Below are positions 13,668-26,874 of a stretch of DNA of 64,000 nt, one piece after another. Position 1 is the first letter of the stretch. Every line of letters begins with the position of its first letter. The translations under genes and the position numbers were made by a program. The stretch spans positions 15,939,756-16,003,755 of the forward strand of contig CM022676.1 of assembly GCA_012295275.1 (NCBI GenBank), given 5' to 3'. Origin of the DNA: Chrysomallon squamiferum (Eukaryota; Mollusca; Gastropoda; Neomphalida; Peltospiridae). The notes under the pieces are model-generated. The model made no database searches and was not told the origin of the DNA. It saw nothing but the letters and a program-made list of their open reading frames with translations.

Positions 13668-16600
13668 AATAATACGGTTTTCGTTTGAAGATGCACTGTA
13701 TATTTAATAATAACTTTTTGCTTAAAGATGCACTGCATTTTTTCATCTTTAAGTTTGTATAAAATTGCAATGCATATTTCTAACAGCACCTTTCTGTTTA
13801 TATATATATAATTCTATTAACATATTTTTGTTTAAAGTACAATTCTACTAACACATTTTCGTTATAATTCGAACTGTATAAACTATATGTTTTTGTTTAA
13901 AGTTTTTTTTTTATTTTCTAAAAAATGCATATTTGTTTAAAGTTTAACAGTATTTCAATAAAACGTTTGTCTTTAACTTTAACCTGCATTTTCCTAAATA
14001 ATATCTTGTATAAAAACTGTCACTGTATAAAAATAATTTTTTTTTAAAGTATATCATTTCTAATACATCGTTTTTGTTTAACAAACCTGTGTATTCTTGT
14101 TGATTGTTTTGTTTAAAAGTTTCACTATGTATTTTTTAATAATATATTTTTGTTTAATTCAAAAATGGACCTGTATGATTTTTTTGATCTTTAACGTTTC
14201 ACTGATAATTCTATATACACTATATGTTTGTTTGACGTTTTTTTTTTTTCTACCAGTACAGTTTTGTTCCAAATTATCTTGTATAGTTTCTAATAAAACA
14301 TTTTTGTTTAAAGTTATCATCTACATTTTCCAATTATATGTGATTTGGAAAATTCTTCCTCTCTAGTTAAAAATGGACCTTTATTTTTTTGATAATGCAT
14401 TTTTTTTAAAGTTTTCCTGTATGTTCTCATAAATCGTTTTTGTTTCATAGTTACCCTCTAGTAATACTTTTTTCTTTTTTTTAAAGTTTTCCTATATGTT
14501 TTCTAGTAAATCTTTTTGTTTAATATTACCCTGTATATTTTCTAACAACTCGTGTTTTGTTTAATATTACCCTTCGTATTTTCTAATAATAAATTTTTGT
14601 TTAAGTTTCACAGTATATTTTTAATAATACGTATCTGTTTAAAGTAACCTCTATATTTTCTATTTGTTAACGTTATCAATTACATATTGCTTATAATAAT
14701 GTTTTGTTTAAAGTTTTACTGTATATCTTTAATAATACGTTTTTGTTTAAAGTTATCCTGTATATTTTCTAATAATACGTTTTTGTTTAACATTAACCTG
14801 TATATTTTCTAACAACTCGTGTTTTGTTTAAAGTTATCACGTATATTTTCGAATGACACTTTGTTGTTTAAAGCTACCCTGTATATATTCTTAATAATAT
14901 GTTTTTGTTTAAAGTTTCACTCTATATTGTAATAATACACTTTTGTTTAAAGTTACCCTATGTATTCTCTAATAATACGTTTTTGTTTACAGTTATCCTA
15001 TATATTTTCTAATAATACATTTTTTGTTCAAGTTTCACTGTATATTTCTAATAATATGCTTTTGCTTAAAGTTATCCTGTATATTTTCTAATAATACGTT
15101 TGTGTTTAACATTAACCTGTATATTTTCTAATAATACGTTTTCGTTTAACGTGTCAGTGTATATTTCTAGTAAATCGTTTTTGTTTAATATTACCCATGT
15201 ATATGTTGTAACAACTCGTATTTTGTTTAAAGTTATCCTCTGTATTTTCTAATAATATATTTTTGTTCAAGTTTCACTGTATATTTCTAATAATATGCTT
15301 TTGTTTAAAGTTAACCTATATATTCTCTAATAATATGTTTTTGTCTAAAGATATCGTGTAGATTTTCGAATAATACGTTTTTTTTTTTGTTGTTGTTGTT
15401 TTTAACGTTATCAATTATATATTCATTATACTACTTTTTGTTTAAAGTTACCCTGAATGTTCTGTAATAATACAAGTCTGTTTAAAGTTATCATCTATAT
15501 TTTCTAATTATAGATGATTTCTAAAAATTTGTCCTCTATATTTTAGAATAATAGGTGTTTGTTTAAATTTGTCCTGTATATTGTTTGATAATGTATATTT
15601 GTTTAAAGTTTCAGTGTATATTTCTAGTAAAACGTTTGTGTTTAACGTTAACTTGTATATTTCCTAATAATCCGTTTTTGTATAAAGTTTCACTGTATAA
15701 CTGTAATAATAAGTTCTTGTTTAAAGTTACACTATATATTTTCTAATAATACATTTTTGTTTAAAGATATCCTGTATATTTTCTAATAATCCGTTTTTAT
15801 TTAAAGTATCGCTGTATATTTCTAATACATCGTTCTCGTTTAACATTAATCCGTATATTTTCCAACAACTCATGTTTTGTTTAAATTTATCACGTTTATT
15901 TTCGAATAATACGTTCTTGTTTAAAGTTACCCTGTATATATTCCTTTTAATTATCCTGTTGTTTAAAGTTATCCTGTATGTTTTCTAATTGTACTTGTTT
16001 TGTTCAATTTTTTTTTGTTTTTCAAATACTTTTTGTTTAAAACTGTCAGTGTATAATTCTAGTAAATCGTTTTTCTTTAAAGTTATCCTATATTTTCTAA
16101 TAAATCGTTTTCGTCGAACGATATCCTCTGTATTTTCTAATACGTGTTTTGTTTAAAGTTACTCAGTATATATTCCTAATAATACTTCTAATACGTTTTT
16201 TGTTTAAAGTTACCCTGTATATTTTCTAATAATACTTCTTTGTTTAAAAGTTACCCTGTTTTATTAAAGTTACCCTGAATATTCTGTAGTAATACTGTGT
16301 TTAAAGTTTCATCTATATTTTCTAATTATAGGTGTTTCTAAAAAAATTTTATTTTCGAATAATAGGTGTATTGTTTAAAGTTGTCCTGTATATTGTTTGA
16401 TAATGTATATTTGTTTAAAGTTTTCAGTGTATATTTCTAGTAAAACGTTTGTGTTTAACGTTTTTATTTAAAATCCGTTTTTGTATAAAGTTTCACCCTG
16501 TATAATTTCTTGTTTAAAGTAATACGTTTTTTGTTTAAAGTTACCCTATCCTGTATTTTCTAATAATACCTTTTTATTTAAAGATATCCTGTATGTTTTC

Positions 16601-17715
16601 TAATAATAAATTTATCACGTTTTTTCGAATAATACGTTCTTTTTAAAGTTAAAGTTATCCTGTATGTTTTCTAATTGTTCTAATAATACGTGTTTTATTA
16701 AAGTTGTTTTGTTCAATTTTTTTTTATGTTTTTCAAATACTTTTTGTTTAAAACTGTCAGTGTATAATTCTAGTAAATCGTTTTTCTTTAAAGTTATCCT
16801 ATATTTTCTAATAAATCGTTTTCGTCGAACGATATCCTCTGTATTTTCTAATAATACGTGTTTTGTTTAAAGTTACTCAGTATATATTCCTAATAATACT
16901 TCTTTGTTTAAAGTTACCCTGTATATTTTCTAATAATACGTTTTTGTTTAAAGTTACCCTAAATATTCTGTAGTAATACTTATGTGTTTAAAATTACCAT
17001 GCATATTTTCTAATAATACCTTTTTGTTTAAAGTGTTAGTGTATATTTCTAGTAAATTGTTTTTGTTCAATATTACCCTGTATATTTTCTGACAATTCGT
17101 GTTTTGTTTAAGGTTACCCTGTATACTTTCTAATAATACATTTTTGTTTAAGTCTCTCCCTATATTTCTAATGATGTGTTTTCCTTTAAACTTATGCTGT
17201 ATATTTTCTTATAATACATCTTTGCTTAAAGTTAACCTGTATATTCTCTAATAATATGTTTTTGTCTAAAGATATCTTTCAAATTTTCTGATAATACGTT
17301 TGTGTTTAAATTCACCATGTATATTTTTTAATAATACGTTGTTGTTTAAAACTATCCTACATTTTCTAATAATACATTTTTGCTTAAAGCTGCACTATAT
17401 ATTTCTCATAAATCTTTGTCTAACGTTATTTTCTGATATTTTAGGGATATTTTCTGATAATAGTACGTGTTTTGTTTAACGTTATGCAATATATATTCCT
17501 AATAACGTTTTTGTGTAAAGTTTTACTGTATATTTCTAATAATGCTTATATGTTTAAAGTTACCCTATATATTTCTTAAATATACGTTACTTGTTTAAAG
17601 TCACCTGTATATTTTTGAATAATACTTTTTGCTGAGAGTTTCACTGTATATTTCTAATAAATCTTTTTTGTTTAACGTTACCCTGCATATTTTCAAACAA
17701 ATCGTTTTTATTATT

Positions 17716-17750
<35 letters not shown>

Positions 17751-18440
17751 ATCCAGTATATTTTCCAGTAATAATTTTTTGTTTAAAACTTCACTCTATA
17801 TTTCTAATAAATACTTTTTGTTTAATATTACCCTGTACATTTTCTAATAATACGTATTTTGTTTAACGTTATCCAGTGTATATTCCTAATAACACGTTTT
17901 TCTTTAAAGCTTTACTCTATATTTCTTATAATATATTTCTTATAATACATGCTTGTTTAAAGAAATCCTGTATGTTTTCTAATGATCTGTTTTTGATTAA
18001 AGTTGCCTACATATTTTCGAATAATACGTTTTTGTTTAAAGTTTCATTGTATATTTCTAATAAATCTTTTTTGTTTAACTTTACCCTCTATATTTTCAGC
18101 AATTCTTGTTTTCTTTTTTATTATTATAATTTTTGTTTATGTTTTTTATGTTGTCCAGTATATTTTCTGATAATACGTTTTTCTTTAAAGTTTCACTGTA
18201 CATATCTGAAAAAAAAAAACGTTTTTGTTTAAAGTTATTCTGTATATCTCTAATTATACGTTTTATTTAGTTACATTTTATATTTCTAATAATACGTTTT
18301 TGCTCAATTATACTCTTTCTATTCACAATAAAAAATATATATATTTTCACGTTTCATTGTTTATTCTTGGTAAAATGTTTTGTTTAAACTTCCATTGCAC
18401 ATTTAAAATCATACGTTATTGTTTTATTTTATTTTATTTT
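13668..18440 (+). repeat. Degenerate ~40-bp satellite array, ~4.8 kb
   Basis: The unit reads 'tttttgtttaaagttaccct' followed by 'gtatattttctaataatacg', about 40 bases, over roughly 120 copies with substitutions, small indels and gaps. Two flavours alternate: 'agttaccctgtatattttct' and 'agtttcactgtatatttct'. The plus strand is strongly T-rich throughout. Short open frames in it read like SNNTFLFKVSLYISN, but 40 is not a multiple of 3, so the frame changes every unit and coding is unlikely. A pure T run lies at about 17718-17747. Bases 16170-16860 show larger rearranged and duplicated blocks. No gene was seen. Confidence 0.92.
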
Positions 18441-18479
18441 TTTATTAATGTTTTAATTTATTATGCATCTTTACAACGA

Positions 18480-19727
18480 AATGTGACATACCATGTTGCG
18501 TGGTAATAAACATCAAACCTATATTAGTACTGTTCCCCGATTGCCTGACATAAACTGTACCGATTGGTGATATCACAAATAACATCAAAGCTGACTGGAT
18601 GATTTTATGTTCTTAGTTTCATGTTAGTAAGTAACATTTTTTAAATTTTTTTAAATTTTATTATTTTTATTTTTTTTTATTTTTTTTTCCGCTCACGGGC
18701 AATGCCTCACTGGACAAAAAGTTACCAACAAGATGACAAATAAGACAACTGTTCACCTTTATGTTTTTATTTCATAAATTTGTATTTCTTATTTTATTAA
18801 TTAAAAAAAAAAAATGATTCATAGAAAAAAAAAAAAAAATCGTATTAATTACACAATTCACTGAATTAAAGTTTTGAAATTCCAATGATCATTTGTTTAA
18901 GAAGGGTTTTGCTTCTCAATGGGAAAGCTAATGAATACAGGCCTGAAGATAAAACACTGTAAGATATATCGCTAAAATGGGAAGTCGATCAAAAATAATC
19001 GCTCTAGAGTATTTTATACATTTATAAAGAATTATCGTTTATTGAACATATCGTCTAATGTTCATATGCATTTTCCAAACGATTGCGAGAGAGCTATTTT
19101 AAATTTTAGAAGCCATCTTCTCCAATTTAAGTGTATTTTATTATTAAACTAGAAATATTACAGACTTTGAACATTTTATATTTTGAGGTCATTTCAAGGT
19201 GCCGTGGGTAACAAAGTCAAATTCATGATCAAACAAAAGTTTAAAATGATATAAAATTTAATTGTACACGGTAAGGAAATAATGGCGCATTTCTAATTGC
19301 TGTGAAATTAGCTTTCCAACGAAACTGTTTCACCCAGATCTTCTCACTGATTAAATAGATATCAGGGTTTGAAAACTGGCAGGCATGCTCCATTTGGCAA
19401 AAATGTCAAAATTCGAGGGCTAATAATATAAAGCAAATATTTTAAAATTTCATCAAATATGTATCAAATGTTATCAGTGATTTTTTTGTTTTTTCTTGAC
19501 GCTGTTTTAACTATAATTTAGTTCACATTCTTCATTTCAGAATATAATTTTATGTTTCGCTGATTCCGTCGTATAAAGAAAGTGAACAATAATACAAAGA
19601 AATTCAAACAATGTTATTCTTGGATCTGTGCTACGATGTGCTCTTGTAAACAAATATAATAGTCGGATGAATATCAGATTTATTCGATAATTTATTATAT
19701 GTTCGTTTTTTTCTTCTTCTTCTTCTT

Positions 19728-19760
<33 letters not shown>

Positions 19761-19990
19761 GATTATTTCACGCTTAATAACTATAAACATAAACAAAATA
19801 ATATATCCTATCTGAAACAAGTAAATAAATCTAAAGATATGGAATGAAAAACGTTTCTTATTTTAAAACTAAACAGATTAATTTGTCTCTATCAAACGCA
19901 ACTACTTTGATTTTGTATATTTGTAGTATTATTTTAGATACAACTATTTCACAATTCATAAAGAGACATATAGAGAACATAAAAAGTGGT
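18480..19990 (+). repeat. Duplicated unit U2 (partial)
   Basis: Non-coding. A/T runs at 18630-18840 are followed by the landmark 'gaggtcatttcaagg' near 19190 and by sequence to about 19560 that matches 300-700 and 53800-54200. An ATT run lies at 19735-19760. No leader exon was recognised in this copy. Confidence 0.65.
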
Positions 19991-19995
19991 AGTTG

Positions 19996-20410
19996 AATCG
20001 ATTGTTTGTCGGAGTCTAAACAAATACTAGCTAAGTTAATCCAATAGTTGACAATTAAGTAAAGGGTAGGCAGACATTAAGTATATTAAAATGTATCGAT
20101 TGTTTGTCGCAGTCTAAACAAATACTAGCTAAGTTAATCCAAGAGTTGACAATTAAGTAAAGAATAGGCAGACTATTAAGTTATTAAAATGTTTTTATTT
20201 GTTTGTCTGGAGTCTAAACAAATACTTTACTAAGTTAATCCAAGAGTTGACAATTAAGTAAAGGGTAGGCAGACATTAAGTATATTAAAATGTATCGATT
20301 GTTTGTCGCAGTCTAAACAAATGCTAGCTAAGTTAATCCAAGAGTTGACAATTAAGTAAAGGGTAGGCAGACATTAAGTATATTAAAATGTATCGACTGT
20401 TCGTCTATGC
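19996..20410. repeat. ~98-bp tandem repeat, four copies
   Basis: Copies begin at about 19996, 20094, 20192 and 20293 (98, 98, 101 and 98 bases), and a partial copy begins at 20391. Each carries 'tgacaattaagtaaag' and 'ggcagac.attaag'. A single, more diverged relative lies near 57040-57120. No coding is seen. Confidence 0.9.
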
Positions 20411-21118
20411 TAAACACGTAACAGTCGTATGCACTTGTGCAACACATTTTTGAAGGTTCGTTTGTAAGTGAATAGAATCAGGACTGATGAGATTTATAAC
20501 TGTTTTCTTATTTTTTCTTCTGGAAACTGGTTAGTTTCGTACTTTACGGTATTGATGATTCTGTACAGAGGAAATAAGACGAAATAGCATATTAACTTCT
20601 AATTCAAATAGAAGTCGGGAAAAAACCTCAGAGTTGTTTGAAACAAACTTTCATTATTTACAATAATTACTAATATTTGAAATACGCTGATTTCTTATAG
20701 ATTCTTTTTGATAGATTCTCAAACTGCCCCAGACTACCCCGGGCTGCAGCAGGTTGGGTCACCTTGGGAGAGCAAAGGATTAAAAACAAGAGAAATGCTC
20801 TCAAATAAGAAACAAAAATCTGATTTATTTCAAAATAACTTAGGATGCAACTAATAAACATTTAAGTAAAATAAAAAATAAAAATTATTAAAAAGAAACA
20901 TAATGAAAGCAAAACGAAAATATTTATTGTCTTACTATAACCTGGCACAAAAGCATGCGTGTAAAGTGACAAGCATTTTTTTTAAAGTTACTAATTATCA
21001 CTTTTAATATAATATTTATTTATTTATTTATAAATTGTTTTATGTAATTATGTTATTTTATTGCTTTTCCAATAACAAAGGCAAAAATAAAATTACTAAT
21101 ACTAATAATAAAATTAAA

Positions 21119-21169
<51 letters not shown>

Positions 21170-21674
21170 ACATAAATGTAAAAGATAAAGGCCTTAGCAT
21201 GGATTGGTCAGTTTTGAGACAGCTTGAAATAATCTATTATAGGCAAGATAAATACTCTCAAATAAGTAAAAAACAAGAATATACAATCATAGCCAGAGAT
21301 ACACCGTCTAATAAAACCATTGTGGGTGATTTCCATCCCAAGTTCGCCCATGTAGTTGGAAATGTCTTCTCATTTTGTTCAACAACAACAACAACAACAA
21401 CAATACAGATAATCAGATACATTTAAATCTTTGAAAGTTAATTTCTTCATCGTCTTCCTCTTTCTCAAACACTATCAAATATTAACTAAGATACAGAATA
21501 CAGTGGCCCAACTCACACTTAACAGGAATGTATCCTTTCGCTGAACCCAGAGGTAAAAGAATACAACATATAACAAACATTATACTATAGATAATACAAA
21601 TAATACAAATATGTCTTAGAGTCAAAAAGTCCGCACTTACAAAACAAAAGAAACAAAAACAAAATTTTCATAAC

Positions 21675-21680
<6 letters not shown>
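20410..21680. other. No gene recognised; GC-rich island and (CA)n run
   Basis: An island at about 20725-20775 ('ccccgggctgcagcagg') is far richer in GC than anything nearby. Its minus-strand frame reads SPKVTQPAAARGSLGQF but matches nothing I recognise. A (CA)n run lies at 21121-21167. A 75-codon plus frame (21199-21426) has no recognisable domain and ends in a threonine repeat. Confidence 0.45.
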
Positions 21681-21726
<46 letters not shown>

Positions 21727-21900
21727 TAATAACAATAATAATATTGATACCAAAATTTGAAAGCAGAAATGTTTTATTGAAGTATTTTTATATCGGCACC
21801 AAGCACCACAGCAACAACAATAATAATTAAAAAAGAAAATAATGATAATAAATATGTCATATAATTATCATCTCTTTAAACTGTTTTATTGTCGTTGAAC
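21680..21900. repeat. (AAT)n microsatellite and AT-rich flank of the U3 leader exon
   Basis: AAT repeats at about 21675-21745 precede the leader exon. A related AAT run and flank precede the broken copy at 52136, so the repeat was duplicated with the exon. Confidence 0.8.
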
Positions 21901-21909
21901 GCTTTCCAA

Positions 21910-22093
21910 ATGAGAACGTTTTATTTGATTTTTTTTTTCAGTGTAATAATCTCGTTAACAAAAACGTCGTCTGCTCATGAGAACGTGACTGACGTCATAT
22001 ATCTTACAAGTCACGGTACTTGGTTGTCAGGTGTCACTTTACACGTGTCAAAGTCAGATAAAAAGTATAAAGAAGCCGTGCTACTTATTACCG
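21910..22093 (+). CDS. Signal-peptide first exon, U3 (possible MG1 start of a thioester/A2M-family protein)
   Basis: The ATG at 21910 opens a 61-codon exon that ends ACCG followed by the donor 'gtaaat', in phase 1. It begins with a classical leader (MRTFYLIFFFSVIISL, then TKTSSA as a likely cleavage region). It then reads HENVTDVIYLTSHGTWLSG and VTLHVSKSDKKYKEAVLLI. The leader call rests on the hydrophobic core and the good donor. The pattern of an aliphatic strand, a turn with Trp and Gly, and a second strand resembles the start of the first macroglobulin domain in A2M/CD109/TEP proteins, but this is a weak, short match. Four relatives exist (45707, 52136, 53380, 58718): two are broken and two have diverged. 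No further exon was recognised downstream. Confidence 0.45.
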
Positions 22094-22904
22094 GTAAATA
22101 AACACACTTATACTGCTTATTTGTTTGATAGTCAGTCATATTTTGTAATTTTTCAAATTTATTTTATTCGATGGCGATGTAATTTAACATGCACAGTCAG
22201 AAACAGTAAGAAAGATACAACTAGAGGACCAGATGTAATACTCTTAAGAATAAACAACAAGAACTCAGCTGCCGAAAGAAACCCCGCAAATTAAAACCTA
22301 TATCTTCATACTCTTAGTTTTTAACCTTATTACAGCCTTCTGCATTTCTGAACAATTCAATCTCTAAAAGTAAGAAAATGAACATTTTGTTGTCAGCATG
22401 TCCATTTTAAGTGTATTTTACTAATAAACTCCAAATATTACATCTTGTGTTGTAAATAACAATTTGAATTTTAATTTTCATTTAAGGTCACTTCAACGTC
22501 AAACAAAAGTTGCAAAAGTTGCAAAATGTAGTTGCACGTCCTAGTGGCACATTTGGGATCCTTAGCAAATTATCTTTCTAACAAAACATTGTCATCAAAC
22601 TTTACCTACTCATTACCAAAGTATCCATCTGGAAATAGTGGCAATTGTGCACATTTGTGTCAATATTTAAAAATTCGAGAGCGAATAGTATTGAGCCTGT
22701 GCTATCAATATCATCTAACATACATACTCTCTGCTGTGAATCTTTTGTCTACGCAGACTTAGCCATTATTCAATACACGGTCTTCATAATTCCATGCCTT
22801 ACTGATTCACAGTTTTAAATAAAATACATTTAACGTAGCAGCTATTCTTGCCGTTTTGCTGTATATTGTTTTATTTTATTTTTTAAGTAATAGTCAGTAC
22901 GCTA

Positions 22905-22951
<47 letters not shown>

Positions 22952-24060
22952 ATTATATTTTATTCTTGTTAACTATATACATAAAAATGATATGACGTAC
23001 CTGAAATGACTGTAGGTATAAAATGTTACAAAAAATCCATAAATTTGGAAAGAACGACATTTCTTAATATAAAACTGACTACATCAGTCTGTCTCCATCA
23101 ACACAACTACTTTAATTCAGATCCTCGTTCCTAGCTTTATATACACTGCACGTTGACTGACGCAGTTTATTTGGTAACCGGACACCTGCTTCAAATAACT
23201 TTGTCTTAGGAGCTGAACTGTAACGTATGACACAGATGACATACAAAAACAAAAACAATTGTCCAGAATAGCGAAGAGAACTTTCTTTGTGGTAGTCTGT
23301 CTACCGGTGTCTGTTAATCTTGATCTATCTATCGATCTATCTATCTGTCTGTATCTCTGTCTATCTATTTATTTATCTATCTGTCTGACTGTCTATCTGT
23401 CTATCTATTTATTTATTCAAAATCGATTTTCATTATGTACACTTCAGATACTTTGATGTGAAAGTGTCCGAATGTGATTGCACGGGTGTGCATCTGTGTA
23501 TTTGTGTGTGTAACTGATTGTGTGAACAACGACTCACATGTTCGTGTGTTTACAGATATTCTGTTCTGAACTTTTATGCTGATTCAGTTAATTTTCATAA
23601 ATTCTTCAGCAAATATCTATCTTTAGTGTCTTGAATATAGTAAACACCGAAATAATTACTTTGTAACTATCGGAGAATCATGTTATTAGTGGTTTGTCAA
23701 CAGAGGCGCATTCTGAAGCTGTTATCAACATGCAGTAAGCATCAAACAATAAATGAATTGTTTTTTGTAAAATCCTATTTTTTCTGTTATAAAGAAAATA
23801 TATATTGCTAAATGATTATAATAATTATGAACAGTACGATAATGAACTATTTCCTTGTGATGCTAACTTTATTTATAAACGGAATTACGAAGCTACGGAA
23901 ATACTAATTATTTACTGGCAAATCATTCGTCACTTCCGAATCGTTTTGAATGTTTCTAAATGTTTAGTTAAGATATCACATCCGCATCATCATCTTGAAT
24001 TGAAATGCTATTATCATCACACCAGTTCACCATATACTATTTATTTTATGTCAGCGGATT
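22094..24060 (+). repeat. Duplicated unit U3, remainder
   Basis: No further exon was recognised. Landmarks shared with U4 (45.9-47.4 kb) include 'catttgggatcctta' near 22550 and 'aaaattcgagagcgaa' near 22672. An ATT run lies at 22909-22950, and GATA-type repeats (tctatctatctgtctg) lie at 23325-23420. Similar layout in U4 supports common descent by duplication. Confidence 0.7.
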
Positions 24061-24074
24061 AAGTGTAACATGAC

Positions 24075-24320
24075 TCACACAAAATTATGTAAGAGTATTT
24101 TATTTTTAGTTTGTTTCCTGCCTAAATTATAACTGGTTGTGTTTGTCAATTTAAAGATTTCAGACAATTCTGAAATAAGGTTAGTTCGTTTTTCGCATGT
24201 CTTTTTCGTGTAACGTCCTTCATGCACATATTTCTCATTACCCGTCAAGCCATATAGATCCCCATTTCTCTTTTTCTCCATGGTAAAAAGAAACGGAGAT
24301 ATACATATGGATATGAACAT
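24075..24320 (-). other. Minus-strand open frame of unknown meaning in U3
   Basis: The frame includes MEKKRNGDLYGLTGNEKY and EGRYTKKTCEKRTNLISEL. A diverged copy in U4 (about 47390-47520) keeps part of the frame (GLMGN, then EG) but has a stop and an insertion. No splice sites or family were recognised. It may be chance openness in a duplicated non-coding block. Confidence 0.2.
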
Positions 24321-24329
24321 GAACACAAA

Positions 24330-24552
24330 TATTCAGTTTTCGTTTCTGGTGTAAATAATAAAATAATTTAAGTAAGAAACAGTGAATAACGCAACCAATT
24401 TAATTGTTGTTGTCATTGTTATTTTTAATTATTATTATCAGCATCACCTGTGATCAATTTTATATTAAAGAAAAACAAAAAGTGAAAAAGAAAAAAAATG
24501 GAAAAAAAACAACAACATGAAGAACGGTGTCAGTAATGTCAATATCTAGAGC

Positions 24553-24591
<39 letters not shown>

Positions 24592-25990
24592 TCTTACGGA
24601 CAGGTGTAATGGAGTTACTCTTATTTGTTTCAGTGCTGCATGTTTAAAATGATTATATGTATATGTTGTTTTGATTTTTAAAAACTTGTTGGTTACAGTG
24701 TTTTTCTTCAGTGCTCCTACTTTTGCTGTATGTAAGATCAATACGTTCAGAAATGAACACAAAAATTAACATCGTGATTTGCCGATCACTCTCTCTTCCG
24801 TTCTAAGACGAGCGATTGTTTTGATTTAGAAAATGATTGCCATAAACAGCGAATTAAGTAATATTGATATAATACTGAATAAGAGCTGCTCACTTCCGAA
24901 TATTATGAAATCAGAAAAGGATCAGTTTTAAAATTTCGACTATTTTTACTTGTTGATTAGCCCCATCAGAGAAATTGTCCACTATGGTCAGATAACAGAA
25001 ACATTTGTTTCCACTATAATCACAGCAAGTACAAACCTAAGACAATTATTGTATGTCTGCTTCAAATGGCAGACGTATCACACGTGTTTTTTTCTGCATT
25101 GCAGAGTTTGATCTTATTTGCTTATCTGTACAAGTACATAGATACATAGACACACACACAAACACATTTAAAGAAAGATACCTAACAAACACAGATCTAT
25201 AATTAAACAGTGAAATTAAAGAGGATTACGATTCTTCTGTAAATAAGTACTGACGTGGTGGACAGTTTATTTATTTCCTTTCATAGAGAAATATATTACT
25301 GATAACCTTTATACCTTTGTATGTATGCATGTGCACACACACAGAACACGAGAAGCATTAATCTTCAGGTCACATCAAAACGCTGATGCATAAACCAGGT
25401 CAAATAAATATAAAAAAAATGTTTGATAGAAAAAAACAAAGAAACAAAAACAGTAATAATAATAATAATAATAATAACAAACAAATTAAAAAACACAATT
25501 TTTTTCTGAAATATATTGACTAAATAATTTTGAAAAAAGAAATTAAAAAAAAGATTCATGAAAAGTTTCGATTAATGCGAATACTTATTACAGTTGGCCT
25601 GGAGGTGCTTCGCTGCCTTCTTGTTCATGTTTTGCTGAGTTAACTCTTACTATATTACTATAGCTTGAATTAATCTTAAATATTAGAACCTTGGCCCTAT
25701 TATTAGCCAACATATATCAACGACAGACAAACACAAATATGTGTAACAAGAAAATTACATTTATGTTCTTTGCAGGTGTCAGCATTGTTTCTTACTTCTT
25801 ACTTTTTTTTTCTGAAATCAATATTTTTACATCGATTTAAATGCAACGTGACAACCAGAACGCTCAAACTAGGACTTAAACTATAACTTCCGCATTCAAT
25901 AGTTAATATGGATTGTCGTCCTTGTATTAGACTGAAATCTAGCGTTCCACACTAAGTAACATAGGTAGTAACATCAGACGTTAACTTTTA

Positions 25991-26028
<38 letters not shown>

Positions 26029-26077
26029 CAGACACACACACCAAACAAAATAATAACACCACAAACAAATAATAAAA

Positions 26078-26122
<45 letters not shown>

Positions 26123-26549
26123 TGATATATGATTACGTTTTTCATCACTATCATATTTGGTTTATCAAGGTCATGCTAGGTACATTCATGAACCTGCAAG
26201 GTGCCAGTCAGAGAAGAGTAGTCTGACATTTTGTGACCGTGGCTTCCTCTCATTATCTTTTGAACTCATTTATAATATGTGAATATTTCACTGTTACAAG
26301 TATTTCTGCCTAAATGAACATGGATTTATACATTACGACTAGTCTAACTACATTCTGATCTATATGTATTATTTTGGTACGTCGAAGTAAATATATTTTA
26401 CAGTTATATTGGATTTGTGAAAATTAGAAACAGGTGCTTTCCTTCCTGAAGCTGGTACTCCAATTTCAGGAAATCAGCAGGTCTTCGAGTATAGCAACAC
26501 GAAAATTATTTTCAGTATATATATATATGTATATGTGTGTGTGTGTTTT

Positions 26550-26596
<47 letters not shown>

Positions 26597-26817
26597 CTAT
26601 GAGATCAATGTGAGATACAACACATTGGTGAATAATGACTTTATTAAATGGCGGTTTAATCTGTGAGGTTTAAGAAAATTATGAGTGCATATGATTTTAT
26701 AAATTTGAAAAAAGTATTTTATCACTATATTATTGCTGGTATTATTATCATCATCATCAGCAGCAGCAGCAATAGAACCATCATTAATATTGTCGTCATC
26801 ATCCTGATTATTAATGC

Positions 26818-26874
<57 letters not shown>

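Noticed and set aside
14097-18506. Several 60-118-codon plus frames such as those with SNNTFLFKVSLYISN
   Set aside because: They arise from the 40-bp array, whose unit length is not a multiple of three, so frames are not maintained.
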